13,361 bases of DNA from CALVJJ01 sp045538425 (GTDB lineage: Bacteria > Bacillota > Clostridia > Christensenellales > UBA1242). Below are positions 6,577-13,361 of the stretch, in pieces. Numbering within the stretch: the stretch's first letter is position 1; every line of letters starts with the position of its first letter. The notes beneath the pieces were generated by a model. That model saw nothing but the letters and a program-made list of their open reading frames with translations, was not told where the DNA came from and ran no database searches. The stretch is from contig JAZSRJ010000051.1 of the NCBI GenBank assembly GCA_045538425.1, positions 1 to 13,361 on the forward strand, in the 5' to 3' direction. The position numbers were made by a program, and so were the translations under genes.

Positions 6577-7162
6577 TAAACTTCAACAATATCGTATTGT
6601 TCCTGTAGTAGTTGTTAAGGAGATAGAAGATACCATCCCTACCCTACAAGGACTAATGGACGGTGGCTTACCAGTTGCCGAAATCACCTTTCGCACCGAA
6701 TGTGCAAGTGCTGCTATCAAACTTGGTACACAACACTTTCCAGATATGCTCATTGGCGCAGGCACAATCCTCACCCTTAGCCAAGCAAAACAAGCTATTG
6801 CTTGTGGAGCAAAGTTTATCGTAAGCCCAGGGCTAGACAAAACCATTGCATTGTACTGCAAGAAAAAACATATCCCTTACATTCCTGGTTGTGTCACACC
6901 AACCGAAATTATGGAAGCGTTACACTATGGCATCAAAGTGATCAAATTCTTCCCAGCAGCAGCGTATGGTGGACTAGACACCATCAAAGCATTGAGTGGT
7001 CCATTCCCTCAAGTGCAATTCTTACCAACTGGTGGTATCAATCTAGATAATATGCAATCCTATCTATCAAGCGAACACGTCATTGCCGTTGGTGGTAGTT
7101 TTATGATGAAAGGCGAAATTGCTTACAATACGAGAAAAATCATGCAACAAATCAAAAAATAA
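6560..7162 (+). CDS. eda: KDPG/KHG aldolase (2-dehydro-3-deoxy-phosphogluconate aldolase)
   Basis: The 200-residue product is a class I aldolase of the Eda family, which splits 2-keto-3-deoxy-6-phosphogluconate to pyruvate and glyceraldehyde 3-phosphate, or acts on related keto acids. The Schiff-base lysine is K129 in 'KVIKFFPAAAYGG'. The catalytic Glu is E41 in 'AEITFRT', with R45 beside it. 'GAGTILT' (66-72), 'SPGLD' (89-93), 'PGCVTPTEI' (109-117), 'PTGGI' (156-160) and 'GGS' (178-180) supply the barrel and phosphate sites. Length is typical. GGAGAG at 6549-6554 precedes the ATG, which lies inside the Nudix gene. No dehydratase, kinase or other sugar-acid gene is in the window, so its pathway (Entner-Doudoroff, uronate or other) is undetermined. 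A terminator follows at once. Confidence 0.93.
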   Translation: MKLFYNKLQQYRIVPVVVVKEIEDTIPTLQGLMDGGLPVAEITFRTECASAAIKLGTQHFPDMLIGAGTILTLSQAKQAIACGAKFIVSPGLDKTIALYCKKKHIPYIPGCVTPTEIMEALHYGIKVIKFFPAAAYGGLDTIKALSGPFPQVQFLPTGGINLDNMQSYLSSEHVIAVGGSFMMKGEIAYNTRKIMQQIKK

Positions 7163-7187
7163 AGACATCTTACCGATGTCTTTTTTT
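7161..7187 (+). terminator. Terminator of the glycosyltransferase-Nudix-aldolase operon
   Basis: AAAGACATC (7161-7169), loop TTACC and GATGTCTTT (7175-7183) followed by T's form a canonical intrinsic terminator that begins at the aldolase stop codon. Confidence 0.9.
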
Positions 7188-7266
7188 ATCCGTATAAAAC
7201 ATACCATCTTCCCCTAATAGCACACTTTTCATTCAAATTGTATATATAAGATCAAAAGGAGAATAT

Positions 7267-8157
7267 ATGACATTTCAAGAATTGCAAAACGATATTTTAT
7301 CTCTAAGGGATATCCCTGGTGTAGATTGGTCAGTGATTGGATATAGTGTACTAGGCACACCAATCTATGCTGTACATGTGGGCAGGTATGAAGGAAAACA
7401 AGTACTAGTGGAAGGTGCTATTCATGCAAGAGAATGGATCACCACCCCATTGCTCATCAAAATGGTACAATATTATGCAACCCAAACTTTTGAGGGTGGT
7501 ATGTATTTTATCCCCCTATCCAATCCTGATGGTGTACAACTAGCACTTGATGGACTTACCTCCATTCCGCAAAATAGACATCAGTTTTTACTCGATGTCA
7601 ATTATGGGGCAAGAGATTTTTCTCTTTGGAAAGCCAATATCAGTGCCGTCGATCTCAATGTCAATTTTGATGCACTTTGGGGACAAGGAACACAAAATGT
7701 AAGATACCCCTCTAGCGCCAATTTTATTGGATACGAGCCCAACAGCCAACCCGAAGTCCAAGCACTCATCAATTTTACCAACCAAGTACAACCAGACATC
7801 ACACTATCTTATCATACAAAAGGCGAAGTCATCTATTATGGATTTGAGACATTATCTCCTGCACAACTCAAAAGAGATTATCGTATCGCAACACAACTCA
7901 GTGCTATCAACGGCTATCCTGTGATCAAAACGGAAGGTAGTGTTGGTGGCTATTCTGACTGGGTCAGTCTCAATCTAGGAGTACCAGCATTCACCATAGA
8001 AGTGGGCAATTTGTCCCTCCCACATCCTATCACCGAACAATACCTCAACACAATCTATGAGCAAAACAAAGATGTGCCCCTAGCAGCACTAAATGCAATC
8101 AGCTCTCTAATAGCTTTTACTAACCGCTCTCCAACAACAAAGTCAAGATTATACTAG
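7267..8157 (+). CDS. M14-family zinc carboxypeptidase, cytosolic
   Basis: The 296-residue product has the M14 zinc site: H53 and E56 in 'GAIHAREW', H183 in 'LSYHTKG', and the general base E245 in 'FTIEVG'. 'FIPLSNPDGV' (81-90) and 'VDLNVNFDALWG' (128-139) are other family landmarks. The latter has Val132 where pancreatic-type enzymes have Arg ('DLNRNF'), the residue that grips the substrate carboxylate, so specificity is probably different; bacterial cell-wall peptide enzymes of this clan often vary here. There is no signal peptide, so it would act in the cytosol, perhaps on recycled muropeptides (inference). AAGGAG at 7256-7261 sets the start. The gene stands alone: terminators lie on both sides. 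I see no convincing promoter, only TATATA-like sequence around 7241-7248. Confidence 0.88.
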   Translation: MTFQELQNDILSLRDIPGVDWSVIGYSVLGTPIYAVHVGRYEGKQVLVEGAIHAREWITTPLLIKMVQYYATQTFEGGMYFIPLSNPDGVQLALDGLTSIPQNRHQFLLDVNYGARDFSLWKANISAVDLNVNFDALWGQGTQNVRYPSSANFIGYEPNSQPEVQALINFTNQVQPDITLSYHTKGEVIYYGFETLSPAQLKRDYRIATQLSAINGYPVIKTEGSVGGYSDWVSLNLGVPAFTIEVGNLSLPHPITEQYLNTIYEQNKDVPLAALNAISSLIAFTNRSPTTKSRLY

Positions 8158-8188
8158 CGACGATATGTCTAGTGATTGGTAAAATATC

Positions 8189-8220
8189 AGAGTTGAAACT
8201 TAATGTTTCAACTCTTTTTT
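8189..8220 (+). terminator. Terminator of the M14 peptidase gene
   Basis: An 11-bp hairpin, AGAGTTGAAAC (8189-8199), loop TTAAT, GTTTCAACTCT (8205-8215), runs into a T-tract ending at 8220. Confidence 0.92.
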
Positions 8221-8290
8221 ATGTCCAACACCAACAAGCAACATTATTTACATATTTTTTGTTGCAATTAATAGCATTTTTCCTCTAATA

Positions 8291-8299
8291 TGTTATACT
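8291..8299 (+). promoter_or_regulatory. Extended -10 promoter of the lipoprotein gene
   Basis: TGT followed by TATACT (8294-8299) is an extended -10 element. No good -35 lies 17 bases upstream (TAGCAT). Transcription would begin near 8306, giving a leader of about 35 bases that includes AAGGAG. Confidence 0.45.
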
Positions 8300-8340
8300 A
8301 TAGTTAACAATGAAAAACAATTTTTTAAGGAGAAGAGGAT

Positions 8341-10050
8341 ATGAAGAAAAAAATATTGAATTTCATGTTAGGCATTTGCTTATTGATTCCTTGCTTTTTG
8401 ATCTTATCTGCATGTACACAAAACTCCACACCACCAGAACCAGACCCAAATATCTACGCAACAAAGCAAACAATCCAACATGCCGAAATCAAGGTTGTTG
8501 AAGATTATTATTCCTCAACAGAAAATGTTACAGAAGATGGCCGTGTTTTTGTCCAAAAATCGAATCATTTTTATATCAAAGTTGTTTTTGAAGAAGGATA
8601 TCAACAAGGTACACTCGCTATCATACTCAACGGCACACCATTAACAATGACCAATGAAAGTTCTTTCTTAATCAGTGAAATGATGTATGCTGATCAATAC
8701 GAACAACTTGTCATTACTGCAACAGGTAATGTGTCATTGATCACAAAAACCATTTCTGTCAATTTTATTGAAGCCGATGAAGGTTATTTAGATAACTTGC
8801 AATTATCCACAGAATTATCTAGAGAAGAAGTTCGCCAAATCCTTTATGCAAAATATAAGTTTAAGTTTAATACAAAATTTCGTGAACTTTTAGCCTTAGA
8901 AGAAGATAGATATTATACAGGCAACGAATTAAGAACTATTTTGAGTACAGGTAAAAACATCGAAGTAACACATGGCGATGTTCTACAAGTTATGTATGCT
9001 TGTAATGGATCTTCTGCCTATGAACAATATATTGAAAGTCCATTGATCCACAACAATCCAAAAACTATAGAGTATACCCAAGATGGTGTTTTGTCTACCA
9101 TTACGATGGATCAATCCAATATGTCATCATGGGATAGCATAGATCTTGCTGTATTCAACACCAACTCTGACTTGTATTCTAATGTTACGCCTAGCGCATA
9201 CTTTATCAATGAAGACAATGAAGAAATCGTCTATATCAACCAATGGTCAACACCATTTATGACATTCAAAGTTGCGGAAGGCGAAACTCTTTCTACTCCT
9301 TATGCCTCAGCCAATCAAGAAGACCACAAAGCATATTTGGTTTTGTCTAATTACGAAACATTCAAAACATATTATGATGATCTTACACTCAGTGTAAATA
9401 ATGTCACCTATTACAACACTGCATCTTACCCAAACGAAACAAAACATTATTTTACCATTAGCGATGACGGAATTGTAGAGATCAATCTACTTCCTTTGTG
9501 GCAATATGGTACAGCAAACGAATCTAATAACTATATGCAATGTTGGGATATCCAATTGAATGATATTGCTAGTGCTATGGTGAAAGACGGAGTATTGGTT
9601 AAAGTGAATTATGGTGAATTTGTCATAGCAAAAACGAGCAGCCCAGAAGGCGATACCTATGTTCCATCTGACGGTGTTTTGCTTATAGAATCAACTTTAG
9701 CCTATTATTGTAAGTACCAAACGGATAGCAAAGAAAATCCTATTGCTTGGGGCAACAATCTCTATTCTGTCTATTTTTATAAAAACAACGATCACAAGTA
9801 CAAATTGAGATTAGCTATTAGAGAAGGACAAGAAGAATTTCAATTGTTCAAAGTAGCAGAAGGTTCTACCACCCCACAATTCATTGCTAATATCAATAGC
9901 ACCACTAATACAGATACCATCAAAGTCACCATTGGGAAAATAGAAATTTCTAATATGGATGTATTGGATATCGAAATAGATCTCTCTATCTTGAACGATG
10001 GCGAATATCTTATGTTTGGTACAGGTTTTACTACCCCAACTGAAGCATAA
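8341..10050 (+). CDS. Large uncharacterised lipoprotein
   Basis: The 569-residue product begins with a lysine-rich N-terminus and hydrophobic core ending in the lipobox LSAC, so it should be cleaved before Cys25, lipidated there and held on the outer face of the membrane. A short 'NSTPPEPDPN' linker follows. The rest is acidic, rich in Tyr, Asn, Ser and Thr, and looks beta-rich, as in cell-surface modules. Residues 40-150 read as one domain. 'FKVAEG' occurs at 309-314 and again at 503-508, hinting at two related C-terminal modules. I find no transporter-binding, peptidase or glycosidase motif and do not recognise the family. AAGGAG lies at 8327-8332, 8 bases from the ATG. It forms its own transcription unit, closed by a shared terminator. 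Confidence 0.82.
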   Translation: MKKKILNFMLGICLLIPCFLILSACTQNSTPPEPDPNIYATKQTIQHAEIKVVEDYYSSTENVTEDGRVFVQKSNHFYIKVVFEEGYQQGTLAIILNGTPLTMTNESSFLISEMMYADQYEQLVITATGNVSLITKTISVNFIEADEGYLDNLQLSTELSREEVRQILYAKYKFKFNTKFRELLALEEDRYYTGNELRTILSTGKNIEVTHGDVLQVMYACNGSSAYEQYIESPLIHNNPKTIEYTQDGVLSTITMDQSNMSSWDSIDLAVFNTNSDLYSNVTPSAYFINEDNEEIVYINQWSTPFMTFKVAEGETLSTPYASANQEDHKAYLVLSNYETFKTYYDDLTLSVNNVTYYNTASYPNETKHYFTISDDGIVEINLLPLWQYGTANESNNYMQCWDIQLNDIASAMVKDGVLVKVNYGEFVIAKTSSPEGDTYVPSDGVLLIESTLAYYCKYQTDSKENPIAWGNNLYSVYFYKNNDHKYKLRLAIREGQEEFQLFKVAEGSTTPQFIANINSTTNTDTIKVTIGKIEISNMDVLDIEIDLSILNDGEYLMFGTGFTTPTEA

Positions 10051-10052
10051 TC

Positions 10053-10089
10053 AAAAAAATCTATTAGGAACACCCTAATAGATTTTTTT
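10053..10089. terminator. Bidirectional terminator between lipoprotein and EamA genes
   Basis: AAAAAAATCTATTAGG (10053-10068), loop AACAC and CCTAATAGATTTTTTT (10074-10089) form a 16-bp hairpin including its A/T flanks. It lies between convergent genes and can stop both. Confidence 0.92.
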
Positions 10090-10102
10090 ATCCATAAAAC
10101 AA

Positions 10103-10957
10103 TCAACTCATCGAGATCATCACTGCACCCAAGATCACCAACAATGTCAACAATATTTTCTTCCAAATATTTTTTTCTTTGAAGATCAAAATACCCGCTA
10201 ATACTGTAACAACAATTTTCAGTTTGGACAATACGCTAATAGTGATCATTTGGCTACCAGGCACTTTGTATGCTAAGAACAACACAAAATCTCCCATAAA
10301 TAAGAAGATCCCTACCAAATAGATCCATGGATTTTTCAAGTCTTGTTTTCCAATTAAAAACTTTTTATTTTTAATACATTCAATACCAAAATAGATCCAT
10401 GAAAACACTGCCACAAATAATAAAAACCAAAATTGTACTTGGTACGTTGTCAAATGATTGGTTGTATACCGATCAATCACATTGCTTGTTGTCGTTATCA
10501 ACGCCGCCAACAACAACATACAAAGTTGCAAAGCAGTCACTCGACCTTTACTATTCTTATTCAACAAATTAATAGCAGCAACACCCAAAATGATAATAAC
10601 AGACCCAATGATTTGCCATACACCTGCACGTTCATCAAATATGAGGATTCCTAATACAAAGGACAATACAGCCGACAAAATATTGGTAATGGTAACAATA
10701 GATAAGTCTGCTGTTTTTAACACCTTTAATACTAAAAACCAACTTGTCGCAAGTATAAATCCTTTCAAAACAAATATCCAAACAAAATGACCCGAAATCG
10801 CCACCCCAAAAGGAACCCATACGAGACTCAATAAAAAAGTAATAGTGGTAAACATCACCAAAATAGTCGATTCTCCACTCTTTTTTACTGCCATTTTTTT
10901 GAAAACATTGTAGAATCCAATCAAACCAGCATACATCAAAGTAAATAAGATTTCCAT
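10103..10957 (-). CDS. EamA/DMT-family transporter, probably leaderless
   Basis: From the ATG at 10957 the product has 284 residues, the usual size for ten-helix EamA (drug/metabolite) transporters. Two repeats are visible, each ending in the typical pair of helices: 'LGILIFDERAGVWQIIGSV' (102-120) and 'AGILIFKEKNIWKKILLTL' (254-272). Substrate is unknown; family members export amino acids, metabolites or drugs. The frame is open upstream to a TTG at 11053, but those 32 residues are not family-like and no ribosome site serves them. No ribosome site precedes 10957 either; instead TATAAT ends 7 bases upstream of the A of ATG, so the message should start at the start codon itself. It shares a terminator with the convergent lipoprotein gene. 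Confidence 0.88.
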   Translation of the reverse strand: MEILFTLMYAGLIGFYNVFKKMAVKKSGESTILVMFTTITFLLSLVWVPFGVAISGHFVWIFVLKGFILATSWFLVLKVLKTADLSIVTITNILSAVLSFVLGILIFDERAGVWQIIGSVIIILGVAAINLLNKNSKGRVTALQLCMLLLAALITTTSNVIDRYTTNHLTTYQVQFWFLLFVAVFSWIYFGIECIKNKKFLIGKQDLKNPWIYLVGIFLFMGDFVLFLAYKVPGSQMITISVLSKLKIVVTVLAGILIFKEKNIWKKILLTLLVILGAVMISMS

Positions 10958-10963
10958 ATCTTC

Positions 10964-10992
10964 ATTATACCAAATACCTTCTTCTTTTGCAA
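10964..10992 (-). promoter_or_regulatory. Promoter placing the EamA message start at its ATG
   Basis: On the minus strand TTGCAA (10987-10992), a 17-base spacer ending in TGG, and TATAAT (10964-10969) form an extended -10 promoter. Six bases (GAAGAT) separate TATAAT from ATG, so the expected first base is the A at 10957. Confidence 0.7.
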
Positions 10993-11059
10993 AACTTTCT
11001 ATCATGATTAAAAGATTTTCCATCCAACCAAAATATCCAACAAGAACAACCAAGATAAC

Positions 11060-11085
11060 AAAAAAAGCCCCGATAGGCTTTTTTT
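11060..11085 (-). terminator. Terminator of the small HExxH gene
   Basis: Read on the minus strand, A7-GCC, a 6-base loop and GGC-T7 form a hairpin two bases after the TAA at 11087-11089. The GC core is only 3 bp, but the T-tract and position fit an intrinsic terminator. Confidence 0.7.
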
Positions 11086-11086
11086 C

Positions 11087-11752
11087 TTAACAATGGTATG
11101 ATTCACTTAAAACATCTTCATTGTTTACACAATTTTCGCTTACTATTTTGCGACAATACTCAATATGCTCATTATGAGTTTGTATCTGGTCTCGGATATT
11201 ATTTTTTAACATTTCATTTTTTGTATGCTTTTGTATGTCATTCAAAAAATCCATTGCAAACTTATCTGCTACAATTTCTAAAGAAGATAGTTTGTTTAAT
11301 GCTGACAATAATTTTTTATCATCATATCTATTTTTTAACTTTTGAAAAGAATAAGAATGTGAATTGAGAATTAATGCTTTATATTTTTTATTTAATTCAG
11401 CATCGTTTATCACTTTATGTTTGGATAAAGCAGTATAATAATGCATCCATTCATGTGCACATAATTTTATAATTCTTCCCCACTGTCTATCAGACATGGA
11501 AGAAAATAGTGCATGAGTATCAAAACACAAATAAGAATCATTGATAATATCTTTACCATGCTTATAATATGCTGGAGGTATTTTCCCTTGCGAAGCTAAA
11601 ACTGGCCTTAATTCTTCAACTGCAATTTTACAAGTAGGCACATTAAATTGTACAGAAAAATATTCCACAATGTTATTCAGCAAATCTTCAACACTTTTAT
11701 CATTGGAATATTGCAAAATAAATTCATCTATATAGGCATAAATATCTTTCAT
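11087..11752 (-). CDS. Small protein with HExxH zinc-metalloprotease motif
   Basis: The 221-residue product has 'IIKLCAHEWMHYY' with HEWMH at 100-104, and a likely third ligand E159 in 'LSSLEIVADKFAMDFL', the ExxAD pattern seen in several gluzincin-like families. Ahead of it 'NVPTCKIAVEEL' (37-48) and 'AYYKHGKDIINDSYLCFD' (61-78) suit the strands leading to an active-site helix. The layout parallels the 514-residue protein at 2553-4097. There is no signal peptide or membrane helix. GGAGG at 11759-11763 is 6 bases from the ATG, a convincing start. The gene looks more AT-rich than its neighbours (only 12 G/C among the 60 bases 11281-11340), perhaps a sign of transfer or weak constraint. Substrate and family are unknown to me. 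Confidence 0.75.
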   Translation of the reverse strand: MKDIYAYIDEFILQYSNDKSVEDLLNNIVEYFSVQFNVPTCKIAVEELRPVLASQGKIPPAYYKHGKDIINDSYLCFDTHALFSSMSDRQWGRIIKLCAHEWMHYYTALSKHKVINDAELNKKYKALILNSHSYSFQKLKNRYDDKKLLSALNKLSSLEIVADKFAMDFLNDIQKHTKNEMLKNNIRDQIQTHNEHIEYCRKIVSENCVNNEDVLSESYHC

Positions 11753-11833
11753 ATATTACCTCCAAAGCATATCTCATTCAAAGATCTTATATTCCAATCT
11801 TTCAAATTCTATCATAACCTACTAGTTATTTTC

Positions 11834-11863
11834 ATGATAGCATAATTGATACAAAAATAGCAA
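11834..11863 (-). promoter_or_regulatory. Probable promoter of the small HExxH gene
   Basis: On the minus strand TTGCTA (11858-11863), 18 bases ending in TGC, and TATCAT (11834-11839) resemble an extended -10 promoter, with start near 11827 and a leader of about 75 bases. Its -10 overlaps one arm of a 7-bp inverted repeat, CTATCAT (11809-11815) and ATGATAG (11834-11840), which might be an operator or chance. Confidence 0.4.
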
Positions 11864-11904
11864 GAAATATCCCCTTAACTACTCCAACAAAAATACGCTC
11901 ACAC

Positions 11905-13170
11905 CTAAACTTGTTTTGTTGATTGACGTTGTTTTGTAATGTAATATACCGAAAGTGTATATAGGCTAGATACCACCACTCCTACATTAAACAAGATTAA
12001 AATAGAGTCAAGTGACACCACCCAAACCTTACATAGGTATAACACAAATGCTGTGAGGTATACACAAACATTGGTTAATACATTTTGTACCAATATATGG
12101 TGTAATTTTCCTGTAGCAAAAAAGTATGCTTCCACAACAGAATCCAAAACAAATAGCATATAACAAGGAAACAATTTTAATAAAACATCAAAATATTCCA
12201 TGTAATTCACAAGATGATACACATCTCGAAAAACAAACATTGAAATAGGCAAGCACAAACACATAAACAAAATGAGCACACCACAATGAACAAAATATGG
12301 TTTTAGCGAATAATGTTGGTTACTTGCAATATCTTGTTTAATCAAAGTACCTTGTGCTAACGTTGGGACAAGCATAATTGACCATATATACTCATTGGCA
12401 ACAAAATACAAATCCTGATTATCCAACATGTTGAGGAATACCAATATAACACAATAATACACAATATTGCGAATCATTGTTTCTAAAAAAGCAAAACCCA
12501 ACAATTGAAAATATTGTTTTTGATCCATAACAACTTGTACTTTTTCTGTTTTTTCAAAAGTACACCACAAATAGATAATGGTCAACATATTTACAATCAA
12601 TTCAGCAATGGCAATACCATTGACACCCCATCCTAATGTAAATGTTGGAATAAAAACAACAAAAAGCAATGTCGTGATCAATGATTTGATTAAAAAATAA
12701 ACCAACATTTTTTTTGTGTCTTTGTGAATAACACTAAAAGTATACAAATATTTGGATACAATTCCTAATCCACATGCAATAGTATAGATTTTTAAGAACA
12801 CAACAGTTTCACTAAAGATATATTGTGGCACTTGTGATGCCCGTACAATAAGTGGATTGAATAGAAAAATCAATACAGTAAAAATCAACGTAGCAACACC
12901 ATACCAAAGTAAAAACTTCTTTGCCATCCCAATCTTTTCCTGTTCATCTCCTGTAGAATGTTTACCCAGCATCTTATACAAAGGATTTAATAATGTTTCT
13001 TCAAAGATTTTGAAAATGATACTAATAAAAGATAATTGCCCTACAATCTTTAACGCATGATCAAATCCTGCTAGAAAAGCAATCTCCAAGATTTTCCATA
13101 ACAACGGCAAAAATCCAATCCCTAGCAAAATCCAATATTCTTTTGTATATACTCTTTTAACAATTTTCAT
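11905..13170 (-). CDS. MATE-like multidrug/polysaccharide transporter, probably leaderless
   Basis: The 421-residue product is a polytopic membrane protein of about twelve helices resembling the MATE branch of the MOP superfamily. Landmarks are 'TLGWGVNGIAIAELI' (178-192), the loop typical between helices 5 and 6, and a second half starting near 'QYFQLLGFAFLETMIRNI' that echoes the first. It is slightly shorter and more divergent than usual MATE exporters (about 450 residues), so a polysaccharide-type flippase is a less likely alternative. Such proteins use ion gradients to expel drugs or other compounds. No ribosome site precedes the ATG at 13170; a TATAAT seven bases upstream implies a leaderless message. 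No hairpin terminator follows its stop, so some transcripts may read into the small HExxH gene 152 bases downstream. Confidence 0.78.
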   Translation of the reverse strand: MKIVKRVYTKEYWILLGIGFLPLLWKILEIAFLAGFDHALKIVGQLSFISIIFKIFEETLLNPLYKMLGKHSTGDEQEKIGMAKKFLLWYGVATLIFTVLIFLFNPLIVRASQVPQYIFSETVVFLKIYTIACGLGIVSKYLYTFSVIHKDTKKMLVYFLIKSLITTLLFVVFIPTFTLGWGVNGIAIAELIVNMLTIIYLWCTFEKTEKVQVVMDQKQYFQLLGFAFLETMIRNIVYYCVILVFLNMLDNQDLYFVANEYIWSIMLVPTLAQGTLIKQDIASNQHYSLKPYFVHCGVLILFMCLCLPISMFVFRDVYHLVNYMEYFDVLLKLFPCYMLFVLDSVVEAYFFATGKLHHILVQNVLTNVCVYLTAFVLYLCKVWVVSLDSILILFNVGVVVSSLYTLSVYYITKQRQSTKQV

Positions 13171-13176
13171 ATGTTT

Positions 13177-13205
13177 ATTATATCATGAAAACTAACCAAA
13201 GCCAA
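13177..13205 (-). promoter_or_regulatory. Promoter placing the MATE message start at its ATG
   Basis: TTGGCT (13200-13205), a 17-base spacer ending in TGA, and TATAAT (13177-13182) form an extended -10 promoter on the minus strand. AAACAT separates TATAAT from ATG, so the predicted first base is the A at 13170, the same geometry as the EamA gene. Confidence 0.7.
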
Positions 13206-13276
13206 ATATTTGATCCAAGTACTAAATCTAAATTTTCAATCCGAAAGATAATTTGCAAAAAACTTGAATTGATTTA

Positions 13277-13305
13277 TTGACAAAGGGAAAACTATTTGAT
13301 ACAAT
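13277..13305 (+). promoter_or_regulatory. Strong promoter of the serine tRNA
   Basis: TTGACA (13277-13282), 17 bases and TACAAT (13300-13305) form a near-perfect promoter. Transcription from about 13312 gives a 23-base leader before the tRNA, to be removed by RNase P. Confidence 0.85.
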
Positions 13306-13334
13306 AACATTGCATTAAAGATGCCAGATCGGAT

Positions 13335-13361
13335 GGAGAGATACTCAAGAGGCCGAAGAGG
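13335..13361 (+). tRNA. tRNA-Ser, 5' part, cut by the window edge
   Basis: GGAGAGA would be the acceptor strand, followed by TA, then the D-arm with CTC pairing to GAG around AAGAGGCCGAA. This 5' sequence is typical of bacterial serine tRNAs (leucine tRNAs start differently). The anticodon is outside the window, so the isoacceptor is unknown. The strong promoter just upstream supports it. Confidence 0.85.

Noticed and set aside
8238..8265. Inverted repeat GCAACA/TGTTGC before the lipoprotein gene
   Set aside because: Only 6 bp with a 16-base gap and no extension; likely chance in this sequence.
8310..8501. Short frame overlapping the lipoprotein start
   Set aside because: It overlaps the lipoprotein in another frame, lacks a ribosome site and reads as non-protein.
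10958..11053. 32-residue N-terminal extension of the EamA protein
   Set aside because: It starts at a TTG without ribosome site, covers the promoter, and does not resemble the family.

Overview
The window is AT-rich, densely packed bacterial DNA with near-universal AAGGAG/GGAGG ribosome sites, TTGACA/TATAAT-type promoters and short hairpin-plus-T terminators. That points to a low-GC Bacillota (Firmicute), most likely an uncultured Clostridia- or Bacilli-like organism; I cannot place it more narrowly. TGA ends the gene at 311-763 and TAA/TAG end the others, so the ordinary bacterial code applies. No prophage, insertion sequence or CRISPR array is visible.

Layout. (1) 1-161, minus strand: the 5' end of an ABC-transporter gene with a good promoter and ribosome site, but codon 26 is TAA where relatives have a Gln codon. 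(2) 311-1779, plus: a three-gene operon of two unknown membrane proteins and a YxjI/LURP-one-like protein, closed by a bidirectional terminator. (3) A divergent pair: an unknown 184-residue protein (minus, to 1804) and a 514-residue protein with an HExxH zinc-protease motif (plus, 2553-4097). (4) TspO/MBR membrane protein (minus, 4108-4584). (5) 4747-7162, plus: an operon of a family-4 glycosyltransferase, a Nudix hydrolase and a KDPG/KHG aldolase, with a terminator. (6) An M14 zinc carboxypeptidase (7267-8157) and a large unknown lipoprotein (8341-10050), each with its own terminator. (7) Minus-strand block: an EamA/DMT transporter (10103-10957), a second HExxH protein (11087-11752) and a MATE-type transporter (11905-13170). 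(8) At the right edge, a strong promoter and the first 27 bases of a serine tRNA.

Most genes look like independent short units. The glycosyltransferase-Nudix-aldolase set and the first three-gene set are the only convincing operons. Four points deserve attention: the nonsense codon in the ABC gene; the EamA and MATE genes, both without a ribosome site and both with TATAAT placed so that transcription should begin at the A of the ATG (leaderless messages); two separate HExxH proteins whose spacing from a shared 'VP' segment to the zinc motif is almost identical (64 and 62 residues); and the pairing of the 514-residue HExxH protein with an unrecognised divergent partner. I did not find a clear multi-gene defence or other novel system; the HExxH pair is the best candidate for undescribed biology.
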